From positions 1,116,001 through 1,180,000 of the forward strand of contig NZ_JAXHCH010000002.1 of NCBI RefSeq assembly GCF_042466415.1: a stretch of 64,000 bases of DNA, read 5' to 3'. The translations under genes and the position numbers were made by a program. This DNA comes from Albirhodobacter sp042466415. Lineage in GTDB: Bacteria > Pseudomonadota > Alphaproteobacteria > Rhodobacterales > Rhodobacteraceae. A model generated the notes under the pieces. It was not told the DNA's origin. It saw only the letters and a list, made by a program, of their open reading frames with translations, and searched no databases. Of the stretch, positions 26,227-34,696 are shown piece by piece. Numbering within the stretch: the first letter of the stretch is position 1; each line of letters opens with the position of its first letter.

Positions 26227-28023
26227 ATGTCAGATATTCCAATGACCATTCCCGACTTGCACGCAGCTTACGCGCGTGGCGTGTCGCCCGTCGACGTCGT
26301 TGCGCAGGCCTATGAACGCCTTCGTTCGGTCAACGATCCATGCATCTTTCTGGCCCTGCAAACGCAAGAGCTGGCGCAGGAGGAGGCGCGCGCTTTAGGG
26401 GCGTTTGATCCGTCCAAGCCGCTTTGGGGTGTGCCTTTCGCCGTCAAAGACAATATCGATGTGGCAGGGTTTGAAACGACCGCAGGCTGCCCCGCCTACG
26501 CCTATACCCCGTCAAAAGATGCGTTTGTCATCGCCCAATTGCGCGCGGCGGGCGCAATTTTCATCGGCAAAACCAACCTCGATCAATTCGCCACCGGCCT
26601 CGTCGGGGTGCGCACGCCCTACGGCGCACCGCGCAACTCGATTGATCCAGACATCGTTCCGGGCGGATCCTCGGGCGGATCGGGCGTCGCAGTGGGACAT
26701 GGGATCGTCGCTTTCTCGCTGGGCACGGACACCGCGGGATCGGGCCGTGTGCCCGCCGCCCTGAACAATATCGTGGGCCTGAAGCCCACCCTCGGCGCGC
26801 TGTCTGCCAGCGGTGTTGTCCCCGCGTGCAGGTCAGTTGAGACGATCTCGATCTTCGCCCTGACCGTCTCGGATGCCTATGCCGCGTTTCGCGTGGCCTG
26901 CGCGTATGACGCGGGCGATGCGTTCGCGCGCGCCGTGATCGCGCCTGAACTGCGCGCCCCCAAACCCAATCCGGTCATCGGCATCCCTTCCCCCGACACC
27001 ATTCGATTTTCCGGCGACACCCTCCAAGAAGCCTCGTTTGACGCCGCCGTTCAACTGCTGCGCGCGCAAGGGGCGGAGATCCGAGAGATCGATTTCACCC
27101 CGCTCTACGATGTCGCCTCCATGCTCTATGAGGGCGCGTGGGTCGCCGAACGCTATACGGTGATTGAGGATTTGCTCGCAAACGACCCCGAGGCGATCCT
27201 GCCTGTGACCCGTCAGGTGATTTGCAAGGCCGAGGGCCTATCAGCCGCCGATGCCTTTCGGGGGATCTACAGGCTTAAAGAGCTCGCCCGCGTGGCGGAG
27301 CCCGTGTTAGCGGAGGTCGATCTGCTCTGTGTCCCCACGATCCCGACCTTCCACACCGTCAAAGAATTGGAGGCCGATCCGATCGGGCCAAATTCCGATT
27401 TCGGGACCTATACAAACTTCGTGAACCTGCTCAATATGTGCGGCATCGCGGTCCCCGTGCCGCGTCGCGCCGATGGACGTCCGGGAAGCGTCACCCTGCT
27501 GGCCAAGGCCGGTCAAGACGCCGAAATCGCCTCCCTCGCCCTGACTTTGGAGGCGGCCGGACATCGCACTCTCGGCGCAACGCCTTGGCAATTCAAACCG
27601 CCAGCCCCTCTCCCTAATGCGCATCAAGCCGGCCTGACCCTTGCGGTTTGCGGCGCGCATATGACGGGTTTGCCCCTGAACCATCAGCTCACCGACCGGA
27701 ACGCGGTCTATCTCGGGACGGCCCAAACCAACGACAGCTATCGCTTCTATGCGCTTGCAGGAGGGCCGCCCGCCCGCCCCGGATTGGTGCGCGGCGAGGC
27801 CGGATCAGGCGCGAGCATCGCGGTCGAGCTTTGGTCGCTGCCGTTTGAACATGTCGGTAGTTTCTTGAGCGGCATCCCTTCGCCCTTAGGCCTTGGCACG
27901 ATCGATCTTGCCGATGGCGGGCAGGTGCAAGGTTTCCTCTGCGAAGCGTTTGCAACCAGCGATGCGACAGACATCACCGCATTAGGCGATTGGCGGAGCT
28001 ATCTCGCGCGCAGCGACAAATAA
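26227..28023 (+). CDS. atzF: allophanate hydrolase (AtzF-type)
   Basis: A 598-residue amidase-signature enzyme that converts allophanate to CO2 and ammonia (via dicarboxyammonia). The Ser-cisSer-Lys triad is visible: Lys74 (FAVKDNID), Ser148/149 (PGGSSGGSG) and Ser172 (TDTAGSGRVPA). GLKPTLGALSASGVVPACRS is typical of AtzF and urea amidolyase hydrolase domains. After the amidase domain (to about residue 450) a C-terminal gamma-glutamylcyclotransferase-like domain follows (AVCGAHMTGLPLNHQL, YRFYALAGGPPARPGL). The start at 26227 matches the family start (MTIPDLHAAY follows). It completes the biuret route and is divergent from LysR. Confidence 0.93.
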   Translation: MSDIPMTIPDLHAAYARGVSPVDVVAQAYERLRSVNDPCIFLALQTQELAQEEARALGAFDPSKPLWGVPFAVKDNIDVAGFETTAGCPAYAYTPSKDAFVIAQLRAAGAIFIGKTNLDQFATGLVGVRTPYGAPRNSIDPDIVPGGSSGGSGVAVGHGIVAFSLGTDTAGSGRVPAALNNIVGLKPTLGALSASGVVPACRSVETISIFALTVSDAYAAFRVACAYDAGDAFARAVIAPELRAPKPNPVIGIPSPDTIRFSGDTLQEASFDAAVQLLRAQGAEIREIDFTPLYDVASMLYEGAWVAERYTVIEDLLANDPEAILPVTRQVICKAEGLSAADAFRGIYRLKELARVAEPVLAEVDLLCVPTIPTFHTVKELEADPIGPNSDFGTYTNFVNLLNMCGIAVPVPRRADGRPGSVTLLAKAGQDAEIASLALTLEAAGHRTLGATPWQFKPPAPLPNAHQAGLTLAVCGAHMTGLPLNHQLTDRNAVYLGTAQTNDSYRFYALAGGPPARPGLVRGEAGSGASIAVELWSLPFEHVGSFLSGIPSPLGLGTIDLADGGQVQGFLCEAFATSDATDITALGDWRSYLARSDK

Positions 28024-28446
28024 CACGCTCTCGAGCCATAGCCCTATCGTCCAAGCCGCGGCCTACGCGGGATAACCATATTTGACCCGACATGACAGGC
28101 AGGGCGTCGTTGACGCGCTGCCTGATCAAACACGTATTTTCACGGCTAAGTCGCTAGCCCTCACGGACAAGAGCGACAACGGCTTGATACCCGAAGCCCG
28201 GTAGCACAGGCCAACTGTGCTCAATCGCCGCCTCGCAAGAGTGCTTATTCCCAGCGCATCATTTACGGCCGCCTGCGAGATAATTGCTGAATAATTAACA
28301 GATCTTCCAAATTCCCCCTCTCAGAAGAAATATTTTTGAGAAATTTTATTGACTGTAAGGAAACATCACAAAACGGTGAGTACAGCCGGTTTCAAGGCGG
28401 CGACCACCTCATTTGATGCCTGAAATCACATTGGGAGATAGACCAC
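28024..28446. other. 423 bp intergenic region with hairpin and AT-rich promoter zone
   Basis: No gene seen. The first part holds the hairpin at 28097-28123. The last ~130 bp before the betaine-binding-protein gene are AT-rich and contain TTGACT at 28349-28354, a plausible -35 without a clear -10. Confidence 0.5.
28097..28123 (+). terminator. hairpin downstream of allophanate hydrolase, possible terminator
   Basis: AGGCAGGGCGTC-GTT-GACGCGCTGCCT: a 12-bp stem with one mismatch and a 3-base loop, 73 bp after the stop. There is no T-run, so Rho-independent termination is uncertain. Confidence 0.45.
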
Positions 28447-29388
28447 ATGAAATATCTGACAACCGCACTCGCAACAGGGCTAATCGGGTTTGCTCCCGCT
28501 ATGAGCTTTGCCGATAGTGAAGATCCGATCGTAATTCCGATCCATAACTGGTCGTCACAAATTGTGATGTCGAATGTCGTCGGGCAAATTTTCGAGGAAA
28601 TGGGCCTCAATGTCGAATACGTAACCACCGATAGCCAAGCGGTCTATGAAGCGGTTCGCTTGGGCGATGTCACGTTGGAAATGGAAGTGTGGGAGGGCGC
28701 TTTCGGGGCCTCTTACCGCGCGGCCACGGACAAGGGCGGTATCGTCGATGCCGGCGACCATGACGCGGTCACACGCGAGGATTGGTGGTATCCGCTTTGG
28801 ACAAAAGAAGCCTGCCCCGGATTGCCCGACTGGAAAGCCCTCAACGAATGCGCGGCCATTTTTGCAACGCCTGAAACCGGAAGCAAGGGTCGCTATCTCG
28901 ACGGGCCCGTCGATTGGCTGAAACACGGCAAAGAGCGGGTCGATGCATTGGGCATGGATTTCGAAGTTATCAACGCAGGATCCGCCGCAGCAATCTGGGC
29001 GGAGATCGGGGCCGCGGAAGCCGCAAAGCGTCCTGTTGTAGTGTTCAACTGGACGCCTAACTTTGCAGAGGCGGTTTGGCCGGGAGAATTCGTCGAGTTC
29101 CCCGAATGGGAGGAAGGTTGCGACACGGATCCTGCCAAAGGCCCGAACCCCGATGCGCCGTATGATTGCGGCAATCCCGCGACGGGCTACCTCAAGAAAG
29201 CGGCATGGGATGGCATGGCAGAAAAATGGCCCGATGCTTACGCAACGCTTCAGAAAATTTCATTTACCAATCCGCAAATCGCATTGATGGCGAAATCGGT
29301 GGATGTGGACGAATTGGAGCCTGAAGAAGCTGCACGGCTTTGGATCAGCGAGAATGAGTCCATCTGGCGCCCGTGGACCGCGCAATAA
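28447..29388 (+). CDS. proX: glycine betaine/choline ABC transporter substrate-binding protein (OpuAC/ProX family)
   Basis: A 313-residue periplasmic protein with a signal peptide ending near AMSFAD. The OpuAC domain shows IVIPIHNWSSQIVMSN, VTLEMEVWEGAF, and many tryptophans (WWYPLW, FNWTPNFAEAVWP) of the kind that form the aromatic cage for quaternary ammonium groups. It delivers betaine, choline or a related compound to the ProVW complex encoded next. A 10-bp stem-loop separates it from the ATPase gene. Exact ligand cannot be read from sequence. Confidence 0.88.
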   Translation: MKYLTTALATGLIGFAPAMSFADSEDPIVIPIHNWSSQIVMSNVVGQIFEEMGLNVEYVTTDSQAVYEAVRLGDVTLEMEVWEGAFGASYRAATDKGGIVDAGDHDAVTREDWWYPLWTKEACPGLPDWKALNECAAIFATPETGSKGRYLDGPVDWLKHGKERVDALGMDFEVINAGSAAAIWAEIGAAEAAKRPVVVFNWTPNFAEAVWPGEFVEFPEWEEGCDTDPAKGPNPDAPYDCGNPATGYLKKAAWDGMAEKWPDAYATLQKISFTNPQIALMAKSVDVDELEPEEAARLWISENESIWRPWTAQ

Positions 29389-29416
29389 TCAGGCCAGTGA
29401 CTGACAGCCAAAATTT

Positions 29417-29441
29417 ACGTCCGGCCAAATGGGCCGGGCGT
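29417..29441 (+). other. intercistronic stem-loop between proX and proV
   Basis: ACGTCCGGCC, loop AAATG, then GGCCGGGCGT: ten pairs including one G-U. No T-run follows and the next gene starts 27 bp later, so it probably protects the proX 3' end or reduces read-through rather than terminating fully. Confidence 0.6.
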
Positions 29442-29467
29442 AGCTCCCTCAAAATGAAGGTTCACCC

Positions 29468-30481
29468 ATGAGCGACACGGTAATTTCAGCAAAAAATGTC
29501 TGGAAAATCTTTGGGAACGACGCTGTCAGCTATCTCAAAAAGATGGATAAGGATCGTAGCTTTGCTGAGATCTGCGCGGATGGCTACATTCCGGGTGTGC
29601 GCGACGTGTCGATTGATGTGAAACGCGGCGAACTCCTCGTCATCATGGGGCTATCGGGATCGGGAAAATCAACGCTTGTGCGGTGCTTTTCGCGGCTTCA
29701 TGACATCACGAGCGGCACGATTGAAGTCGACGGGCAAGATATCGGGGCCTTGTCTGAAAAAGAATTGATCGAGCTGCGCCGCAATAAAATGGGCATGGTC
29801 TTCCAATCCTTCGGCCTGCTCCCTCACCGCACCGTCTTGGAGAATATCGCCTTTCCAATGGAGATGCGCGGACAAGACCGCCACAGTCGTCGCGAACGTG
29901 CGATGGAGGTGATCAAACTTGTCGGGCTTGAAGGGCGCGAAGACTATTTCCCGCGCGAGCTCTCAGGCGGCCAGCAACAACGGGTGGGCATTGCCCGCAG
30001 CCTCGCGATTGAACCTGACATCTGGTTCCTGGATGAGCCGTTTTCGGCATTGGACCCGTTGATCCGCCGCGAAATGCAGGACGAGTTTTTGCGACTGCGT
30101 CAGATGATGGGCAAGACGATCGTTTTCATCACGCATGACTTCGATGAAGCGCTGCGCCTCGCTGATCGGATTGCGATTATGAAAAACGGCGCTGTCGAGC
30201 AATGCGACACACCCGATCAGATCGTGCTCAATCCGGCCACCGACTATGTCGCCAAATTCACTGAGGAAATTGATAAGGCCCGTGTCGTGCATGCGGGAGG
30301 GCTGGTGCGTCCGGAGTTGGCGGCCTCGGGCGAGCCCGTGTTATTTGATGCCACCATTCGAGATCTGGCGAGGTTGCTCGTCCATGACACCCGAGATGCG
30401 ATTCCGGTGATGAAAGCGGGAAACCTGATCGGCGCCATGGCCCGTCACGACGCCCTCGATATCTTGCTGAAAGCGCGCTGA
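29468..30481 (+). CDS. proV: glycine betaine/proline ABC transporter ATP-binding protein ProV
   Basis: A 337-residue ATPase. The betaine-type N-terminus (VWKIFGNDAVSYLKKM) precedes Walker A GLSGSGKST, signature LSGGQQQRVGIARSL, Walker B IWFLDEPFSALD and switch His in FITHDFDEAL. A short CBS-like tail (VLFDATIRDLARLL ... AIPVMKAGNLIGAMARHDAL) follows, which in related transporters senses ionic strength. The stop is two bases before the permease start. Confidence 0.92.
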   Translation: MSDTVISAKNVWKIFGNDAVSYLKKMDKDRSFAEICADGYIPGVRDVSIDVKRGELLVIMGLSGSGKSTLVRCFSRLHDITSGTIEVDGQDIGALSEKELIELRRNKMGMVFQSFGLLPHRTVLENIAFPMEMRGQDRHSRRERAMEVIKLVGLEGREDYFPRELSGGQQQRVGIARSLAIEPDIWFLDEPFSALDPLIRREMQDEFLRLRQMMGKTIVFITHDFDEALRLADRIAIMKNGAVEQCDTPDQIVLNPATDYVAKFTEEIDKARVVHAGGLVRPELAASGEPVLFDATIRDLARLLVHDTRDAIPVMKAGNLIGAMARHDALDILLKAR

Positions 30482-30483
30482 AG

Positions 30484-32454
30484 ATGAAAACAGCTCCCAG
30501 CATCGCCCGTCTCGGCACCCTTCCAGCGCGGCAGAAGATCGGACTTGGCCTGTTCGCCCTCGCGATCCTTCTCTCCAGTCTCCACGCCTCCGGGGCCCTG
30601 CCTGCATGGCTGCACCGTGTGCCCGAAACCGCAATCCCTCCCTTCGCGATCTGGCTGGATACGGTGTTTAACTACGTGAAAGATGATCTGGGGCTGCTTA
30701 CGCTCACGCGTTTCCTGACGGGCGGATTGGAGTTTGTTCTCGATATGACGGGAAACCTTCTCTACGGCAAACGCCGCTGGCCCTTCCTTGGGCCTATTCC
30801 GTGGAGCGCGATCGCGGCCTGCGCAGCGATTGCGGGCTATTACTTGGGAGGCTGGCGGATCGCCGCCTTGGCGGGCGGGACATTCGTGTGGACGGCGCTC
30901 ATCGGGCAATGGGATATCGCGATGGAGACAATGTCGGTGCTGATCATCGCCGTGCCTTTGGCGGCCGCAATCGGGCTTATTTTGGGGATACTCGCTTGGA
31001 AAGCCCCCCTGTTCTACCGCCTGATCCGGCCGCTTCTCGCAGTTTTGCAAACGCTGCCATTCTTCACCTATCTGCTCCCTGCGGTCATCTTCTTCAAAGT
31101 CGGACCAACGGCGGGCGCGGTCGCGACAACGGTTTTCGCGATTCCGCCGATGATCTTGATGACAACTCTTGGCTTACAAAAAGTCTCATCCGAAATTGTC
31201 GAAGCCGGGAAAATGAACGGCTGCACGGGCTGGCAGATGCTGCGCCATGTCTACATTCCGGCGGCCCGCACCGAAATCCTTGTCGGCGTGAACCAAGTGA
31301 TCATGCTTTGCCTGTCAATGGTGGTTTTGACGGCGTTCATCGGCATGCCGGGCCTTGGCGCGAAATTACTGGCAATGATGGGCAGCTTCAAAATCGGTCG
31401 GTCTTTCGAAATCGGCGTCACAATCGTGCTGCTAGCGATCACGCTGGACCGCATGTCAAAGGCGTGGGTGGCCAAATTACCGCAGCATCATGACCGCGGC
31501 ACACCGCTTTACAGTCGCCATAGGTATAGCGTGATGGCCTTGGTCGCATTTGTCGGAGCCTTGGCTCTGTCACGTGTGATGCCCATTCTGTCAGAGATTG
31601 ATCCTCAAAGCGCCTTGTCGAAAGGCACCGAAATCGATCGGATGATCAAAGGTCTATTGGCGATCGAATGGATTCAATCCGCAACCGGCGCGGTGCGCTA
31701 TGTCCTTAACGTCTGGATCCTCATCCCGTTCCGCGATGCTTTGCTGAGCATCCCGACCTCGGCCTTTATCCTTATCATCGGGGCCTTGGCCTTGACGGTT
31801 GCGGGCACATTGCAAGCGATCACCGTCATGGCGTTCTTTGGCCTGATTGCCCTGTCCGGCTGGTGGGATCGCTCGATTATCACGCTGTATTCTGTGCTGG
31901 CAGCGGTCTTTATCGCGTTAATCATCGGGATTCCTCTTGGGATTTTCGCGGCCCGAAACGAGGTCTCAGCCCGTCGGATGGTCCTCGTTTGCGATACTGC
32001 GCAAACCTTCCCGAGCTTCATCTATCTCATCCCCACCATCATGCTATTTGGGATCACCGCGACCTCGGTGGTATTATCCATCCTGATTTTCTCGATGGTT
32101 CCGCTGGTTCGTTACACGATTGAAGGGCTCCGCAATGTGCCCGAAGAACTGCGCGAAGCGGCAGATATGTCGGGTGCCACGCGGCGTCAAAAACTGTGGA
32201 ATGTGGAGTTGCCGCTGGCTTTGCCGACGATGGCCGTCGGGTTTAATCAGGCCATCATGTTCGCATTCTTTATGGTCATCATCGCGGCTTTCATCGGCAC
32301 GCAAGATCTCGGCCAGGAGTTGCAAAAAACGTTGGCGGGCGCGGATATGGGCAAAAACTTCGTGCTGGGAATCTGCGTCTCTTTGATGGCGCTGAGTTTC
32401 GATATGATCATCATGAAATGGTCCAATACGAAAAAAAAGAAATTGGGGTTGTAG
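30484..32454 (+). CDS. proW: glycine betaine/proline ABC permease, double-length (two permease domains)
   Basis: A 656-residue protein roughly twice the usual ProW length. It contains two BPD permease domains in tandem. The first covers about residues 120-340, with the EAA-type loop IVEAGKMNGCTGWQMLRHVYIPAA. The second covers about residues 430-650, with the loop LREAADMSGATRRQKLWNVELPLALP. Both are flanked by 5-6 membrane segments. The two halves are alike but not identical and together could form the pore without a second permease gene. This fused form is known in some alphaproteobacteria. It completes proXVW. Confidence 0.9.
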   Translation: MKTAPSIARLGTLPARQKIGLGLFALAILLSSLHASGALPAWLHRVPETAIPPFAIWLDTVFNYVKDDLGLLTLTRFLTGGLEFVLDMTGNLLYGKRRWPFLGPIPWSAIAACAAIAGYYLGGWRIAALAGGTFVWTALIGQWDIAMETMSVLIIAVPLAAAIGLILGILAWKAPLFYRLIRPLLAVLQTLPFFTYLLPAVIFFKVGPTAGAVATTVFAIPPMILMTTLGLQKVSSEIVEAGKMNGCTGWQMLRHVYIPAARTEILVGVNQVIMLCLSMVVLTAFIGMPGLGAKLLAMMGSFKIGRSFEIGVTIVLLAITLDRMSKAWVAKLPQHHDRGTPLYSRHRYSVMALVAFVGALALSRVMPILSEIDPQSALSKGTEIDRMIKGLLAIEWIQSATGAVRYVLNVWILIPFRDALLSIPTSAFILIIGALALTVAGTLQAITVMAFFGLIALSGWWDRSIITLYSVLAAVFIALIIGIPLGIFAARNEVSARRMVLVCDTAQTFPSFIYLIPTIMLFGITATSVVLSILIFSMVPLVRYTIEGLRNVPEELREAADMSGATRRQKLWNVELPLALPTMAVGFNQAIMFAFFMVIIAAFIGTQDLGQELQKTLAGADMGKNFVLGICVSLMALSFDMIIMKWSNTKKKKLGL

Positions 32455-32619
32455 CCTGACACCCTTGTCTCCGCCCCCCTTCTCAAGGCTCGGTCCGCTC
32501 TCCGCCTGTCAAAATGCGTGAAACCAACATGATATCGCGCAAACAACCACCACACCCCATTGACGGCAGGACTGCATACGCGATTATCACAACATCGCAT
32601 ACAAACGTTCGGAGACGAG

Positions 32620-33342
32620 ATGAAACCCGCCGAGTCAGCCAAGGGCCCCGACAAAACCAAAAGCCTCAGCCGCACGGTGAAGGTTCAAGAAGCGCTCAGG
32701 CAGGCAATCATCGAGCAACGCCTAGCACCCGGGATGCGCCTCCCCGAAGACACCATAGGCGAGTCATTTGGCACGAGCCGGACCATCGCACGCGAGGCCT
32801 TGCAACGCCTCGCGGTTGAGGGGCTCGTCGAACTGCGCCCCAACCGCGGCGCATTTGTCGCCAATCCGTCCCTTGAAGAAGGGCGCGATGTTTTTGTCGT
32901 TCGGCATGGCTTGGAACGAATGGTTGTCAGGCACCTCGCGGGCAATCTCACGCCCTCGCAAATTAAGACACTCCGCGAGATGCTCCATCAAGAAGAGCTC
33001 GCCGCAGCACAAAATGAGGCCATGGCAATCCGTCTTGCGGGCGAGTTTCACCTGAAGCTCGCGGAGATGACGCATAACCATCTGTTGATCCGCTATCTGA
33101 CCGAAACAATTTCGCGGTGTTCGCTCGTTTTGGCGATGTATGGTCGGCCCCATTCGGTGGATTGCGGGATCGAGGAACACAGGCAGATCATTGAGGCCCT
33201 CATTGCGGGCGATGTCGAGCGGTCGACAGGTTTGATGGAACATCATCTCGAAGAAGTCGCGGGCCGCGCCCTCTTGGAGCCACGCAAAACCGAGAGCTTG
33301 CAGGATGTACTATCGAGCTTCGCGGGCATGCTAGATTCGTAG
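32620..33342 (+). CDS. GntR-family regulator, FadR/FCD subfamily
   Basis: A 240-residue regulator. The N-terminal winged HTH spans about residues 20-80 (VQEALRQAIIEQRLAPGMRL, GTSRTIAREALQRLAVEGLV). An all-helical FCD effector domain carries likely metal-binding histidines (ARLAGEFHLKLAEMTHN, EEHRQIIEAL, MEHHLEE). GGAGA lies five bases before ATG 32620; an in-frame start at 32560 is unsupported. It precedes a polyamine-type transporter operon whose upstream region has two copies of TGCATGCAATTT, good candidates for its operator. Confidence 0.88.
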   Translation: MKPAESAKGPDKTKSLSRTVKVQEALRQAIIEQRLAPGMRLPEDTIGESFGTSRTIAREALQRLAVEGLVELRPNRGAFVANPSLEEGRDVFVVRHGLERMVVRHLAGNLTPSQIKTLREMLHQEELAAAQNEAMAIRLAGEFHLKLAEMTHNHLLIRYLTETISRCSLVLAMYGRPHSVDCGIEEHRQIIEALIAGDVERSTGLMEHHLEEVAGRALLEPRKTESLQDVLSSFAGMLDS

Positions 33343-33354
33343 ATCAGCGTAAAT

Positions 33355-33366
33355 ATTGCATGCAAT
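33355..33366. promoter_or_regulatory. candidate GntR/FCD operator, copy 1
   Basis: ATTGCATGCAAT, a perfect 12-bp palindrome just after the gntR stop. It abuts a TTGACC -35 candidate at 33367. FCD-type regulators favour A/T-N-palindromes of this size. TGCATGCAATTT recurs 171 bp downstream. Confidence 0.6.
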
Positions 33367-33395
33367 TTGACCACAAACCACATGCTATTTATTGC
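33367..33395 (+). promoter_or_regulatory. candidate promoter of the polyamine-type transporter operon
   Basis: TTGACC at 33367-33372, a 17-base spacer and TATTGC at 33390-33395, with an AT-rich TATTTATT overlapping. It lies directly after the palindrome at 33355-33366. Confidence 0.4.
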
Positions 33396-33527
33396 ACGAT
33401 ACAGGAAAGATACGCCCAAACCGTCAGCATTTTGCCCCGAAAAGCGACCATTCATTGGACGAAATTAAAAAACACCGCCATATCGGCGCATTTCAGGCAG
33501 TTAATTCTCAGAAATCGAAGGCCATAG

Positions 33528-33539
33528 TGCATGCAATTT
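33528..33539. promoter_or_regulatory. candidate GntR/FCD operator, copy 2
   Basis: TGCATGCAATTT, identical over 12 bases to 33357-33368, containing the 8-bp palindrome TGCATGCA. It lies 44 bp before the binding-protein start. Two sites 171 bp apart would allow looping repression. Confidence 0.55.
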
Positions 33540-33571
33540 ATATGCACCCATCCCGACAGGAGCTTTCGACA

Positions 33572-34696
33572 ATGTCTTTCCGCCCCACCGATCTCAGCCG
33601 CCGCGGTTTCTTGCGCGCCGGCGCTGCTGCTTCCGCGCTGGCCGCAACCTCCGCGTGGTCTCCCGCCCATGCGCAAGAGCCGGAAGTGCTCAACTATCTC
33701 TCATGGCCCGGCAATGCAGACCCCTATCTCGTCTCAGAATTCGAGAAAGAGAACAATTGCAAGATCATGATCAAGGAATATGTCGGCGGCGATCAGATGC
33801 TCGCCGTGTTGAACCAATCGCCCGCCGGATCGTTTGATATGGTGATGGCGGATGCGGAATATATGCACCTGCTGCACGAGGCGGATTATCTGGAGGAACT
33901 CGACCCGAGCGATTACGCGCTCAACGATTTTTGGCCGGAATTCCAAAAGTTCCCCCTGCATCGGTTCGATGACAAGCTCTACGGCGTGATGACCGATTTC
34001 GGGTATCTGGGCCTGTCCTACAACACCGACCTCTACCGCCCCGAGGAGGTCGCCTCCTACGATGTGATGTGGTCGGATAAGGCGAAGGGTAAGGTCGGCT
34101 TCCTTGATTGGTATTTGCCGTCCATGGGCTGCGTCAGCTTGTCGGCCGGAAACACGCCGCCATTCGATCTATCGGAGGATGGGTTTGAGGCGATGAAGGA
34201 CAAGCTGTTCTCGCTGCGCGATCAGGCCTCGGGATTCTACACAATTGCCGATATCTTCTCCAGCCTGCGCAACGGTCAGGCGCATTTGATCCCCGGGATC
34301 GGCGAATGGATCACCCTCGGCCTACGGATGGACGGCGCCCCCGTCGATACGGTCTTGCCCGAAGAAGGCGGCCTGCAATGGACGGAAAGCCTCTCGATCC
34401 TCAAAGGCACGAAAAAGCGCGATCTGGCGCGGAAGTTTATTCAATACACCACCTCCCCGCGCGGGCAGGTTCTGCAAGCGACCAAGGTGGACAACAAGAA
34501 ATCGATCCCCTCGATGGCGGGTTGGAAATTGCTCAATGATACGATGCCGAAAGAGGCGGAAATTCTGCGAATGCAGTTTGATCAGCCCAATGTGATGGAC
34601 GAATATAAGAAGGGCCGCATCCATTACCGCCAACTGCCCTCGATGCAGCCGATTGAAGATTGGAACGATCTGTGGTCCGATTTCAAGAGCGCATGA
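33572..34696 (+). CDS. polyamine-type ABC transporter substrate-binding protein (PotD family)
   Basis: A 374-residue exported protein with a twin-arginine signal (LSRRGFLRAGAAASALAATS, cleavage near AHAQ). PotD-like stretches are VLNYLSWPGNADPYLVSEFE, FDMVMADAEYMHLL and YGVMTDFGYLGLSYNTDLY. AGGAG lies upstream of ATG 33572; the frame opens further upstream to 33392 but crosses the operator. Family members bind spermidine, putrescine or unrelated small amines and acids. The downstream deaminase and racemase genes hint at a nitrogenous ligand, not necessarily a polyamine. Confidence 0.88.
   Translation: MSFRPTDLSRRGFLRAGAAASALAATSAWSPAHAQEPEVLNYLSWPGNADPYLVSEFEKENNCKIMIKEYVGGDQMLAVLNQSPAGSFDMVMADAEYMHLLHEADYLEELDPSDYALNDFWPEFQKFPLHRFDDKLYGVMTDFGYLGLSYNTDLYRPEEVASYDVMWSDKAKGKVGFLDWYLPSMGCVSLSAGNTPPFDLSEDGFEAMKDKLFSLRDQASGFYTIADIFSSLRNGQAHLIPGIGEWITLGLRMDGAPVDTVLPEEGGLQWTESLSILKGTKKRDLARKFIQYTTSPRGQVLQATKVDNKKSIPSMAGWKLLNDTMPKEAEILRMQFDQPNVMDEYKKGRIHYRQLPSMQPIEDWNDLWSDFKSA

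Noticed and set aside
28260..28446. Riboswitch before the betaine-binding-protein gene
   Set aside because: The leader is AT-rich but no conserved riboswitch core (glycine, SAM, guanidine types) could be recognised by eye.
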